Assembly: GCA_045124055.1 (NCBI GenBank)
Contig: JBGVKZ010000036.1
Location: forward strand, 91,584 to 155,583
DNA: 64,000 nt
Source: CALZKI01 sp045124055
Lineage (GTDB): Bacteria; Bacillota; Clostridia; Lachnospirales; Lachnospiraceae
Direction of reading: 5' to 3'
The notes beneath the pieces are model-generated. The model saw only the letters and a program-made list of their open reading frames with translations, ran no database searches and was not told where the DNA came from. Both the position numbers and the translations under genes were made by a program. Shown in pieces: positions 34,219 to 41,444 of this stretch (position 1 is its first letter; each line of letters starts with the position of its first letter).

Positions 34219-34250
34219 AAACTACTGATTTTTTCAGTAGTTTGTTTGCG
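34219..34250 (+). terminator. Intrinsic terminator after the 33754 gene
   Basis: AAACTACTGA and TCAGTAGTTT form a perfect 10-bp stem with a T-rich loop, followed by GTTTGCGTT. It lies 25 bases after the stop of the upstream gene and before the small gene at 34286. Confidence 0.75.
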
Positions 34251-34285
34251 TTGCAAAAAATACAATTTTAATTTTGGAGGTTTTT

Positions 34286-34432
34286 ATGAATCAGATTTTT
34301 ATTACATTAATTACTATTCTTTTTGGAATTATCGGTGGCGGTGCTACTATTTACTTAACTATCAGCATTCCTGCTATTATCATTTACAAAATTGTAAGAA
34401 GCATTAAATATAAAATTTCTTTATATGACTAA
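34286..34432 (+). CDS. 48-residue hydrophobic protein
   Basis: A strong GGAGG ribosome site (34276-34280) precedes an ATG that opens 48 codons. The product MNQIFITLITILFGIIGGG continues with a Gly-rich turn and ATIYLTISIPAIIIYKIV, then a basic end. It is nearly all hydrophobic and could span the membrane once or twice. It is flanked by a terminator on each side. A longer frame from 34216 in another phase is less likely because it has no ribosome site. No family recognised; a small membrane protein or toxin-like peptide is possible. Confidence 0.55.
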   Translation: MNQIFITLITILFGIIGGGATIYLTISIPAIIIYKIVRSIKYKISLYD

Positions 34433-34442
34433 ATAGTAAGAA

Positions 34443-34477
34443 AAAGGCTAGTGGTTTAAATTATACCGCTAGCCTTT
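34443..34477. terminator. Bidirectional terminator
   Basis: AAAGGCTAGTGG and CCGCTAGCCTTT pair with one wobble, with T-rich sequence on the plus side and TTTTTC on the minus side. It can end both the small plus-strand gene and the long minus-strand series that stops at 34482. Confidence 0.88.
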
Positions 34478-34481
34478 CTTT

Positions 34482-35321
34482 CTATTCTTTCTTTTTTTCT
34501 TCTGTTAAATCTGTTCCAGCTCTTTTTTCTTCGGACCAAGGTTGTGGCACTAGACCATCTACTACGCCCTTGGCATTTTGCTTTTTCACATAAAAAAATC
34601 CCATAACGGAAAAAACAACTGCTCCAATAAAGTTTACAATTAAGTCAAACATCGTATCGTGAAGACCGATATCCAAATAACCGCCTACATTTAAGCTGTT
34701 TCCATTTATCATAACATCAGTTATGTTATCAATATGCATGCATTGGTTTGTTTGCGTCGGGTCTAGATAGGTAGATGAGATTGCTGTAATCACAGTATCT
34801 TTCTGCATATCCAGATTACAAAATGTATCCACTCCAAATTCCAAAAACTCCCACAAAACACCAATAGTCATTGAAAAACAAAAGGCTGTAATTGCCATAA
34901 ATAATGGAGACATTTCAAACTTTAATTTTCTCTCCCGATTCATAATGTCTACTAGGGAAAAGCCTATTGCAGCACATAAAAAACCATTTAGAGTATGTAA
35001 AATCGTATCCCAATATGGAAATTTCATATAAAAGGCACTAATTTCACCTAAGATTTCCGCCGCAAAAATGAACACAAGAATAATAATCTCAAGGAGTGAT
35101 GGGAACTCAATTTTTAAAGTTGCCTGTAAGACACTTGGCATAAGCATCAACATAAGGGTTAATAAGCATAAAAATACATTCTCAAAGTTTTTATTAAATA
35201 TCTGGAGAATCATCATTCCAATCACTAATAATCTTAGTCCTGTGTACACCCAAAATGTGCTTTTATTTTCTTTTAGTTCTCTTTTTACTGCTTTATTAAA
35301 ATTTTGTAACTTTTCTTTCAA
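34482..35321 (-). CDS. Multi-pass membrane protein, last gene of the long series
   Basis: About seven membrane helices lie between residues 40 and 260 of the open frame. Motifs such as YWDTILHTLNGFLCAAIGFSL and TIGVLWEFLEFGVDTF resemble the DUF2238-like family of membrane proteins, which is poorly described. The tail is charged. The frame opens at 35384 and would overlap the AAC(3)-like gene by 38 bases. A GAGGAAAACGT site before a TTG at 35321 gives a better start and no overlap (279 residues). It is placed 25 bases after the AAC(3)-like gene. Confidence 0.72.
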   Translation of the reverse strand: MKEKLQNFNKAVKRELKENKSTFWVYTGLRLLVIGMMILQIFNKNFENVFLCLLTLMLMLMPSVLQATLKIEFPSLLEIIILVFIFAAEILGEISAFYMKFPYWDTILHTLNGFLCAAIGFSLVDIMNRERKLKFEMSPLFMAITAFCFSMTIGVLWEFLEFGVDTFCNLDMQKDTVITAISSTYLDPTQTNQCMHIDNITDVMINGNSLNVGGYLDIGLHDTMFDLIVNFIGAVVFSVMGFFYVKKQNAKGVVDGLVPQPWSEEKRAGTDLTEEKKKE

Positions 35322-35346
35322 ACGTTTTCCTCTTTCACTACTATTT

Positions 35347-36132
35347 TTATAAATGATTGTAAACGTACATATTTTTTGAATCATTTAAGGTAATGTCATT
35401 TTTGGTAATCTCATAGACCCCTTCTAAGTCCACTATATGAAATGGAACGCCATTAAACAGATAGTCTTTTGACACGCCTTCTTTTTCCATAATGTGACTA
35501 AGAGGTTTAAAACCATCAATGTGTCTGGGGTCCATTTCCAAATCTCTGACATACATTGAGTAGGTTTTCACACTCTCAACCCCATTTTCATCTATATAAC
35601 CGGCTGTAAAGTTCTTGGAATACCTATATGGAACACCAACACACTGTTCTACATAGTGAACAAAGGTAAGTCCTGATAAGATTGGCAATCCAATCACAAA
35701 GCCTTTGGCTTTATTTCTATGCAAATATCCAAAAATAGAATCTTCTCCAAAAGCCTCTTTATTATCTATTTGGGTTAAAAGTTCTTTTTCTTTTCCCCAC
35801 ACCATAAAGGAATAAATTGGGTGTTTCGTGCGTTTAAAATCAGCTCTTTTTAATGCTGCATTTCCTAATGCACCGGTTTTGGAAACGGTCTTTTTGATAT
35901 CAAAGGTTTCTCCCTTACAAAAGCCCCAATGAAAAGTTGGAATCAAAACCGTTCCTTCTTCTCCCACTTTAGACAAAATACTGTCAAGGAACCGATTGAT
36001 GTCAAAACGAACACCCGCTTCTCTACTTGCTAGAGAAAGCTGTAAAATATCGGATACCACATAGACAATATCGCCTTTTTGTATCTCATCTATTTGATTC
36101 AAAATCTCATCGTATGCAATATATTCTTTCAT
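35347..36132 (-). CDS. AAC(3)-family N-acetyltransferase-like protein
   Basis: The 261-residue protein matches the aminoglycoside N3'-acetyltransferase fold: VLIPTFHWGFCKGETFD, KTGALGNAALKRADFKRTKHP and SGLTFVHYVEQCVGVPYRY, the latter with the catalytic-type histidine. The family acetylates amino groups with acetyl-CoA. Members in biosynthetic cassettes act on sugars or intermediates, not drugs. Here it follows a carrier protein, a GNAT and an adenylation enzyme, which argues against resistance as its main job. It starts 11 bases after the carrier protein gene. Confidence 0.85.
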   Translation of the reverse strand: MKEYIAYDEILNQIDEIQKGDIVYVVSDILQLSLASREAGVRFDINRFLDSILSKVGEEGTVLIPTFHWGFCKGETFDIKKTVSKTGALGNAALKRADFKRTKHPIYSFMVWGKEKELLTQIDNKEAFGEDSIFGYLHRNKAKGFVIGLPILSGLTFVHYVEQCVGVPYRYSKNFTAGYIDENGVESVKTYSMYVRDLEMDPRHIDGFKPLSHIMEKEGVSKDYLFNGVPFHIVDLEGVYEITKNDITLNDSKNMYVYNHL

Positions 36133-36143
36133 CTTTTCACCGA

Positions 36144-36362
36144 TTACTGATATTTTTCTACTAATTCTGTAATAGATTCCAAAGAAACAAAGTTTTCAGG
36201 AATAATGTCAACGCCTCTGATTTCGATATCAAAAGCATCTTCCAATTCTGTTACCAAATTCACTAAATCAAAAGAATCCAGTAATCCGTCTTCGATAAAA
36301 TCTGTTGAACTTTCAAAATCTACGTCTTCTTTCAAATTTTTTAATACTTCTAAAACTTCCAT
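36144..36362 (-). CDS. Acyl/peptidyl carrier protein
   Basis: The 72-residue protein is an all-helical carrier with the phosphopantetheine-attachment motif LLDSFDLVNLVTELED, in which Ser30 is the modified residue (DSFD variant of DSL). Unlike a fatty-acid ACP it is not close to fab genes. It lies directly after the GNAT gene (2-base gap) and before the AAC(3)-like gene. The nearby stand-alone adenylation enzyme is its likely charging partner, in the way DltA charges DltC. Confidence 0.9.
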   Translation of the reverse strand: MEVLEVLKNLKEDVDFESSTDFIEDGLLDSFDLVNLVTELEDAFDIEIRGVDIIPENFVSLESITELVEKYQ

Positions 36363-36364
36363 TT

Positions 36365-36961
36365 TTATTTTTCCTCCAAAGATTTATTATGAAAAGATGC
36401 CCAATCTTCCATCAAAATTGCATATTGATACACATCTACAATTCCTTTTCCATTCCAAAAGGCACCCTGTCTTATAAGTCCTTCCCTTGTCATACCATTT
36501 TTTAATAATACTTTATCAGAAGGCTTATTTTCCGGCATTACGTGGGCTTCGATACGATTGGTTTCAATTTCACGAAAAAGAAAATCTATCATCATACCAA
36601 CTACTTTCGTTGCGATACCCTTTCCCCAGTATTTTTCATCAATCGAATAACCAATGGTGGCTCTTTCAATTCTGGAATCAATATCATATATTTCACCGAT
36701 TCCAATAACTTTATCCGGATTATCACTAAGGCAGACTGCCAAATATATTCTTTCTTTTCGTTCGTATTCCTGGCTCATTGTATCAATCAGTTTTTCTACC
36801 ATTGCCAGTGTTTTACGAACCATACCTGGTCTGTATGTGAACATATTTTCATTACTATACATCGAAAAAAGGTCTTCCATATCTGAAGCTTGTACCTGTC
36901 TAAGTACAACTTCTTCTGACTGTAATGTAATAGGTTCACGGAATAGTTTTTTGATTCTCAT
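36365..36961 (-). CDS. GNAT-family N-acetyltransferase (RimJ/RimL type)
   Basis: The 198-residue product has the GNAT fold: EEVVLRQVQASDMEDLFSMY at the N-terminus, IGIGEIYDIDSRIERATIGY in the centre, and the acetyl-CoA site KYWGKGIATKVVGMMIDFLF. ETNRIEAHVMPENKPS and NGMTREGLIRQG complete the RimJ/RimL-like pattern. It may acetylate or otherwise acylate the carrier-bound amino acid or the final product; that is inference from its position between the adenylation enzyme and the carrier protein. Confidence 0.92.
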   Translation of the reverse strand: MRIKKLFREPITLQSEEVVLRQVQASDMEDLFSMYSNENMFTYRPGMVRKTLAMVEKLIDTMSQEYERKERIYLAVCLSDNPDKVIGIGEIYDIDSRIERATIGYSIDEKYWGKGIATKVVGMMIDFLFREIETNRIEAHVMPENKPSDKVLLKNGMTREGLIRQGAFWNGKGIVDVYQYAILMEDWASFHNKSLEEK

Positions 36962-36973
36962 TGCTTTTTTGTA

Positions 36974-38488
36974 CTATTTACCGTACTGCTCCTTTAATAA
37001 TACTCTGTCAATTTTTCCATTGGCATTCATAGGCATAAGGTCTAATTTATGAAGAATAGAAGGTACCATATAATCTGGTACTTTTTTCTTTACTGCTTCT
37101 TTGACATCATTTACCTCAACGTTGCCTTCATATATAAGAACAATCGCCTGTTTTCGCTCATTGTATAAGCAGCAAACTCTTTTTACTTTGTCAAGTCCCA
37201 TAGCAGCATGTTCGATTTCACCTAATTCAATACGATAACCCATATGCTTAATCTGGAAATCTTTTCGACAAACATATTCCAGTTCGCCTCTCTCATTTTC
37301 ACGAACCAAGTCGCCAGTTCTATAAATAATCTCCTGATATTTGGTATTCACAGGATTTTGCACAAAAACTTCTCTCGTTTTCTCCGGGTTATTATAGTAT
37401 CCTAGGGCTACACCGGAACCTTTGATACATAATTCACCAATTTCTCCTTGAGATGCAATTTTGTTTTCCTCATTTAAAACCAAAACTCCTGTGTTGATTG
37501 CCGGCTTTCCGATTGGTAAGGGCTCATCGTTAGAAAACTCTCTATCAATTACATAGTAGGTACTGGCATAAGTTGTTTCTGAAGGGCCATAATAGTTGAC
37601 ATATTTGGCATCTGGCAAATGCTTTCTCCACATATTTAACTGTTTTGTCGGCATTACTTCTCCACAAAACATTACTTTTTTCAAGCATGAAATATCTACT
37701 TCTCCCAGTGCACGCAAATTTGCTACCACTATTAGTGCCGAAGGAACCCAATAAATTGCATTGACTTTGTGATCACGTATATATTCCAATAATCTGATTG
37801 GGAAACTATACATTGTGTGTGGAATAATATGAAGTGTTGCACCATTTCGGATAGTACAGTATAAATCTGGTACCGATGCATCAAAATAAAATGGTGCCTG
37901 ATTCGCAAAAATTTCTTTCTCCGAAAATTCCATTACTTCGCTGGCTTCCTCTGTGAAATCGATAATCGCTCTATGGCTGATTACAACGCCCTTTGGAATG
38001 CCTGTGGAACCGGAGGTACAAATAATGTACGCCGGGTCTGTGTCAATAGTATTTCTCTCTACACGTTTCAAAATATCTTCCTGTATATCACAATCAGGTA
38101 ATTCATCATAAAAATATACACTTTCTTTCGCCACATGTAAAGACTCTACTTTTTCTCTATATGGAGCATCTACTAAAACCAGTGCAGGTTCTACAAAATC
38201 CAAAATCAAATTGATTCTGTCTACCGGTGCGTGTGCGTCCAGTGGCACATAAATATTTCCACTATATAAAATGCCCCAAAAGGAAGTAATTGCTTCTGCA
38301 CACTTTTCCATAAGTACAATAACCGGCTTTCTCTCGTTCCCGATTTTATCGGATAAGAAACTGCCTATTTTTCTAGCTGTGGTGCGAAGGGTAGTATAAG
38401 AAATCTCCTTTTCACCATCGACTAGGGCAATTTTTTCCGGATATTTTGCTGCTGAGTTGTTTAAATACTGTAAAACTGAAGTATACAT
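36974..38488 (-). CDS. Stand-alone amino-acid adenylation enzyme (DltA-like)
   Basis: The 504-residue protein has the ANL-family core: A3 YIICTSGSTGIPKGVVISH near residue 153, FYFDASVPDL, A5 VNYYGPSETTYAS, A7 YRTGDLVRENERGELEY and the C-terminal catalytic lysine motif NGKIDRVLLKE. It is a single adenylation domain without condensation or carrier domains. It most likely activates one amino acid and loads it on the small carrier protein coded two genes on. No DltB or DltD is present, so this is not a standard D-alanine teichoic acid operon. The amino acid cannot be read reliably. Confidence 0.92.
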   Translation of the reverse strand: MYTSVLQYLNNSAAKYPEKIALVDGEKEISYTTLRTTARKIGSFLSDKIGNERKPVIVLMEKCAEAITSFWGILYSGNIYVPLDAHAPVDRINLILDFVEPALVLVDAPYREKVESLHVAKESVYFYDELPDCDIQEDILKRVERNTIDTDPAYIICTSGSTGIPKGVVISHRAIIDFTEEASEVMEFSEKEIFANQAPFYFDASVPDLYCTIRNGATLHIIPHTMYSFPIRLLEYIRDHKVNAIYWVPSALIVVANLRALGEVDISCLKKVMFCGEVMPTKQLNMWRKHLPDAKYVNYYGPSETTYASTYYVIDREFSNDEPLPIGKPAINTGVLVLNEENKIASQGEIGELCIKGSGVALGYYNNPEKTREVFVQNPVNTKYQEIIYRTGDLVRENERGELEYVCRKDFQIKHMGYRIELGEIEHAAMGLDKVKRVCCLYNERKQAIVLIYEGNVEVNDVKEAVKKKVPDYMVPSILHKLDLMPMNANGKIDRVLLKEQYGK

Positions 38489-38510
38489 AGTTCCTCTTTC
38501 CTTGTATAAC

Positions 38511-39797
38511 TTACTTTTCTATTTTTTCTAACAAATCATGTTCTGTAAGTTTTTCTACAATCGGTATCAATTTATCGATTGGTACTTGAATGATATTACT
38601 AATATCGATTAAATCGTTTGTTCCATCTGCATACGCGATGAAATCTGTCATAGCCTTTACTTCATTGTAAGAACCTTTTTGGGAAATAGTTGGATATAAG
38701 CCTCTCTTTCCAAGCTGTGGTTCGCAAAGACATTTTATCTGGTAATAGCCATAATATTCCATTGCATTGACAAATAATTGGCATAAGGTAAGGCTACCTT
38801 CTAAACCTTCGGCGGAAATGTAATCTAAGTTATCCGCAGAAGTATGGTATTCTTTAAATTCTCCGTATTTTGTTCTGCATACAGAACAAACCGGCAAATC
38901 AATGCCCGGTGCACAAAATTGTCTTTCATCAGAACCTCTGTCTAAAAAACTATATGCTTTATATTCAGGGTAATGGAAAGATAACAAATTGTGAAGTAAT
39001 TTATCGGTTAAAGTCTTTCCATATCTTGTCTGTATAAAAGAATAATTATAATTATCACCTACGCAGGATAAATTTAGTCCTGCCACGGTATTTGCTTTCA
39101 TTTCTTGATAGTGTGTACTTAAATAGGTAATAGAACCGATGGTTTCTGGTATATAAATAAATCGGTAGCTATACTTACGTTTTGGTAAGCTTTTTATATA
39201 TTTTTGTAAAAATACCGATACCGCTGGTCCTGAACACTCATTATTTGCCATCGACGGATGACAAACATAAGTAGATATTAAAATCTCTTTCTCGGTTTCT
39301 CCAGGGATATAAGCTTCTCCATAAGTCAAAGAACCCTCTTTATTTAAAGAACTCTTTATCACTGCATGGAATTTACCTGGTTTTAATTTTTCTAATTCCT
39401 GTTCTGCCATACAAAAACCAGAACGTTCTTTATAATAGGATGTGACATAAGGAATGACCTCCGGTTGACCCGGCTGTGTATAAATGATTTCCTTTAATTC
39501 CTCTAATGTCATTATTTTATCCATCGGTAGTGAATACCCCACTACCGACAGATTTGTTTTCTGAAAATCAATGACTTTTTGGCCTTCTTCATCTTCCACA
39601 TAGGCATCTTCTATGTTCCATTCCGAAGGAACTGTCCAGTCAAAAACTTTTGTACCAGAAGGGACTTCATAAATCTTTATATCCGGTGCATATTCCTGCA
39701 AAATTTTCAATGTCTGTCTTACACCATTTCCTGTAATGCTTCGGCATATGGGAAATATTCTTTCTACCAAGCTGTATAATTCTTTACCTTCTAGCAT
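38511..39797 (-). CDS. DUF4910 aminopeptidase-like protein
   Basis: The protein has the DUF4910 (with DUF2172) fold, related to M28-type zinc aminopeptidases, ending in a winged-helix tail (HTH_47). Motifs are RSITGNGVRQTLKIL, YVCHPSMANNECSG, and RTKYGEFKEYHTSADNLDYI, carrying the expected His, Asp, Glu and His ligands. The open frame begins at 39926 inside the previous gene. AGAAGGAG before the ATG at 39797 gives the correct start and 428 residues. Members often sit in polysaccharide, S-layer or flagellin-modification loci. It may act on a peptide or amino-acyl group made by the cassette. Confidence 0.9.
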   Translation of the reverse strand: MLEGKELYSLVERIFPICRSITGNGVRQTLKILQEYAPDIKIYEVPSGTKVFDWTVPSEWNIEDAYVEDEEGQKVIDFQKTNLSVVGYSLPMDKIMTLEELKEIIYTQPGQPEVIPYVTSYYKERSGFCMAEQELEKLKPGKFHAVIKSSLNKEGSLTYGEAYIPGETEKEILISTYVCHPSMANNECSGPAVSVFLQKYIKSLPKRKYSYRFIYIPETIGSITYLSTHYQEMKANTVAGLNLSCVGDNYNYSFIQTRYGKTLTDKLLHNLLSFHYPEYKAYSFLDRGSDERQFCAPGIDLPVCSVCRTKYGEFKEYHTSADNLDYISAEGLEGSLTLCQLFVNAMEYYGYYQIKCLCEPQLGKRGLYPTISQKGSYNEVKAMTDFIAYADGTNDLIDISNIIQVPIDKLIPIVEKLTEHDLLEKIEK

Positions 39798-39810
39798 CTT
39801 TTTTCTCCTT

Positions 39811-41382
39811 CTAATTTGCCTCTTCGTTTCCACTAAAGAAGTTTTCGTAACGTGCCGCTTCACTAAACATCTGCACAACCAAATCAATATCTCTTTCATA
39901 GTCTGCAAAGGTTGGATAATACTCATCTGGTCTATAAAGGGTTGTTACTAAGGTTCTATTTAACTTATCAAATGCTCTTAAATCAACTGGTTTTGAGAAG
40001 TAATATCCTTGTCCGATGTCACAACCGATTTCCACAAGGAATTTTACCTGTTCTGCGGTCTCAATACCTTCTGTAATAACCGTAAAATCCAGTTCTTTTG
40101 CCATAGCAATTAAATAACGGATAATTTCAAGTCCTTCACCACTGGTAGCATTTCTTGCAAGGAAAGAGCGGTCTAATTTAATTCGCTGAATTGGGAAATC
40201 CTTTAATAAATTAAGCGGCGAACTAATACTACCAAAATTATCGATGCAAAGCTGGAAGCCTTCTTCCGTAAGGCGTCTAATGATGTTTCCTGCCTGTTCT
40301 GAGATATTGGTAAGTCCTCTTTCTGGCAATTCCAAAACAATCCATTTTTTCTGAATTAAGTATTTATCCATTAAACTGGAAAGATAATCAATAAACTTTG
40401 AGCTTTGCAAATGTGCCGGAGAAATATTCATCGTAATGGGCACTGGTTCCATTTTATTGTCAATCCAACGTCTAATTGTTTTACAACATTCTTCCCACAT
40501 ATAATAATCCAGTTTCTGAATCAGGGAAGTACTTTCAAACAATGGTAAAAAGGCATATGGGGATAACATTCCTTTTCCCGGATAATCCCAACGTACCAAG
40601 GCTTCCGCACTCACAATTTTATAAGAATGCAAGTCAATCATTGGCTGTAAAAACATTACAAATTTGTGTTCTTCCAATGCTTTTTCCATTTCTTCACTCA
40701 TGCGTTTATTTTCCAAAAATCTCTGGTTTAATTCATCAGTAAAGAACTGATAATTGGCATCATCGCTCTCTTTTACGAATTTCTGTGCCAGGTTTGCTTG
40801 GTTAATCATATCCAGCACAGGCATTTTAATATCTGTTATCTGATAAATACCAAAAGCAGCTTTAATCTGAATGCTTTCATCATATTCCAGTAATGTTTTT
40901 GTTAGGCTGTTCACCAGCTCCAGTACATCTGCTTCTGTTTTATTTTTCAAAAGCAGACAAAAAAGGTTTGACTGTACCTGAGCATAGATGTTTGTTCCTT
41001 TTAAAGCATTTTTTAAGGTCTGAGCAGTAAAATATACAACCTTATCGCCTTCGGTTGGTCCAAACAACTGATTAATCTTTCCAATGTTCATAATGTTAAA
41101 AGTTAACAGTGTATAGGACGCACCCGGTTCTCTTTGAAATGCTTCTTCACTTTTCGCTAGGAAATAGTCAATGTTCCATATGTTAGTTGTCGCGTTGGTA
41201 TATGCAATTTTCTGTAATTTTTCCAAGGCTTCCTCAGAGTCAGACTGTTTCTTGGCAAAGTCCTCCTCTACCTTATTGAGTCTGTCCTTATCGTATTTGT
41301 AATAGGATTTTGTCATATATAATCGGTAGCCCAGTATTGCTACTGCTACGATTAACGCAAAAATAATGATATATACTAACAT
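39811..41382 (-). CDS. Membrane-anchored GGDEF-EAL protein, probably degenerate
   Basis: An N-terminal membrane helix (LVYIIIFALIVAVAILGYRLY) is followed by a GGDEF-like domain whose signature is replaced by VQSNLF. The EAL domain has the signature SAEALVRWDYPG. Canonical ELTE reads ELPE, and the metal-binding DDFGxGYSS reads DNFGSISSP, so activity is doubtful. The later TEGIET and QGYYFSKP are kept. The protein more likely binds c-di-GMP or acts as a scaffold than turns it over. The ATG at 41412 lies in a perfect hairpin; the ATG at 41382 with AAGGTGG is preferred. It is the first gene after the giant protein. Confidence 0.9.
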   Translation of the reverse strand: MLVYIIIFALIVAVAILGYRLYMTKSYYKYDKDRLNKVEEDFAKKQSDSEEALEKLQKIAYTNATTNIWNIDYFLAKSEEAFQREPGASYTLLTFNIMNIGKINQLFGPTEGDKVVYFTAQTLKNALKGTNIYAQVQSNLFCLLLKNKTEADVLELVNSLTKTLLEYDESIQIKAAFGIYQITDIKMPVLDMINQANLAQKFVKESDDANYQFFTDELNQRFLENKRMSEEMEKALEEHKFVMFLQPMIDLHSYKIVSAEALVRWDYPGKGMLSPYAFLPLFESTSLIQKLDYYMWEECCKTIRRWIDNKMEPVPITMNISPAHLQSSKFIDYLSSLMDKYLIQKKWIVLELPERGLTNISEQAGNIIRRLTEEGFQLCIDNFGSISSPLNLLKDFPIQRIKLDRSFLARNATSGEGLEIIRYLIAMAKELDFTVITEGIETAEQVKFLVEIGCDIGQGYYFSKPVDLRAFDKLNRTLVTTLYRPDEYYPTFADYERDIDLVVQMFSEAARYENFFSGNEEAN

Positions 41383-41405
41383 ATGTAAAACCACCTTTTT
41401 TTCTG

Positions 41406-41435
41406 GAGACATAAAGCCCTAAAGCTTTATGTCTC
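41406..41435 (-). other. Perfect 12-bp stem-loop between the giant gene and the EAL gene
   Basis: GAGACATAAAGC and GCTTTATGTCTC are perfectly complementary around a 6-base loop. No T run follows on either strand, so it is not a standard terminator. It may be an RNA processing or stability element that sets the ratio of the giant transcript to the downstream cassette. Confidence 0.6.
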
Positions 41436-41444
41436 TTGAACCTT

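Noticed and set aside
34216..34407. 63-codon plus-strand frame, Tyr/Asn-rich
   Set aside because: It starts inside the 34219 terminator without a ribosome site; the 48-codon frame at 34286 in another phase has a strong GGAGG site and a plausible membrane sequence.
35347..36132. Aminoglycoside-resistance gene
   Set aside because: The fold is AAC(3)-like, but the gene is embedded in a carrier-protein cassette, so a biosynthetic role is more likely.
36144..38488. D-alanine teichoic acid (dlt) operon
   Set aside because: DltA- and DltC-like genes are present but no DltB (MBOAT) or DltD; other enzymes take their place.
41406..41435. Intrinsic terminator after the giant gene
   Set aside because: Stem is perfect but no T run follows on either strand; recorded as an undefined stem-loop instead.
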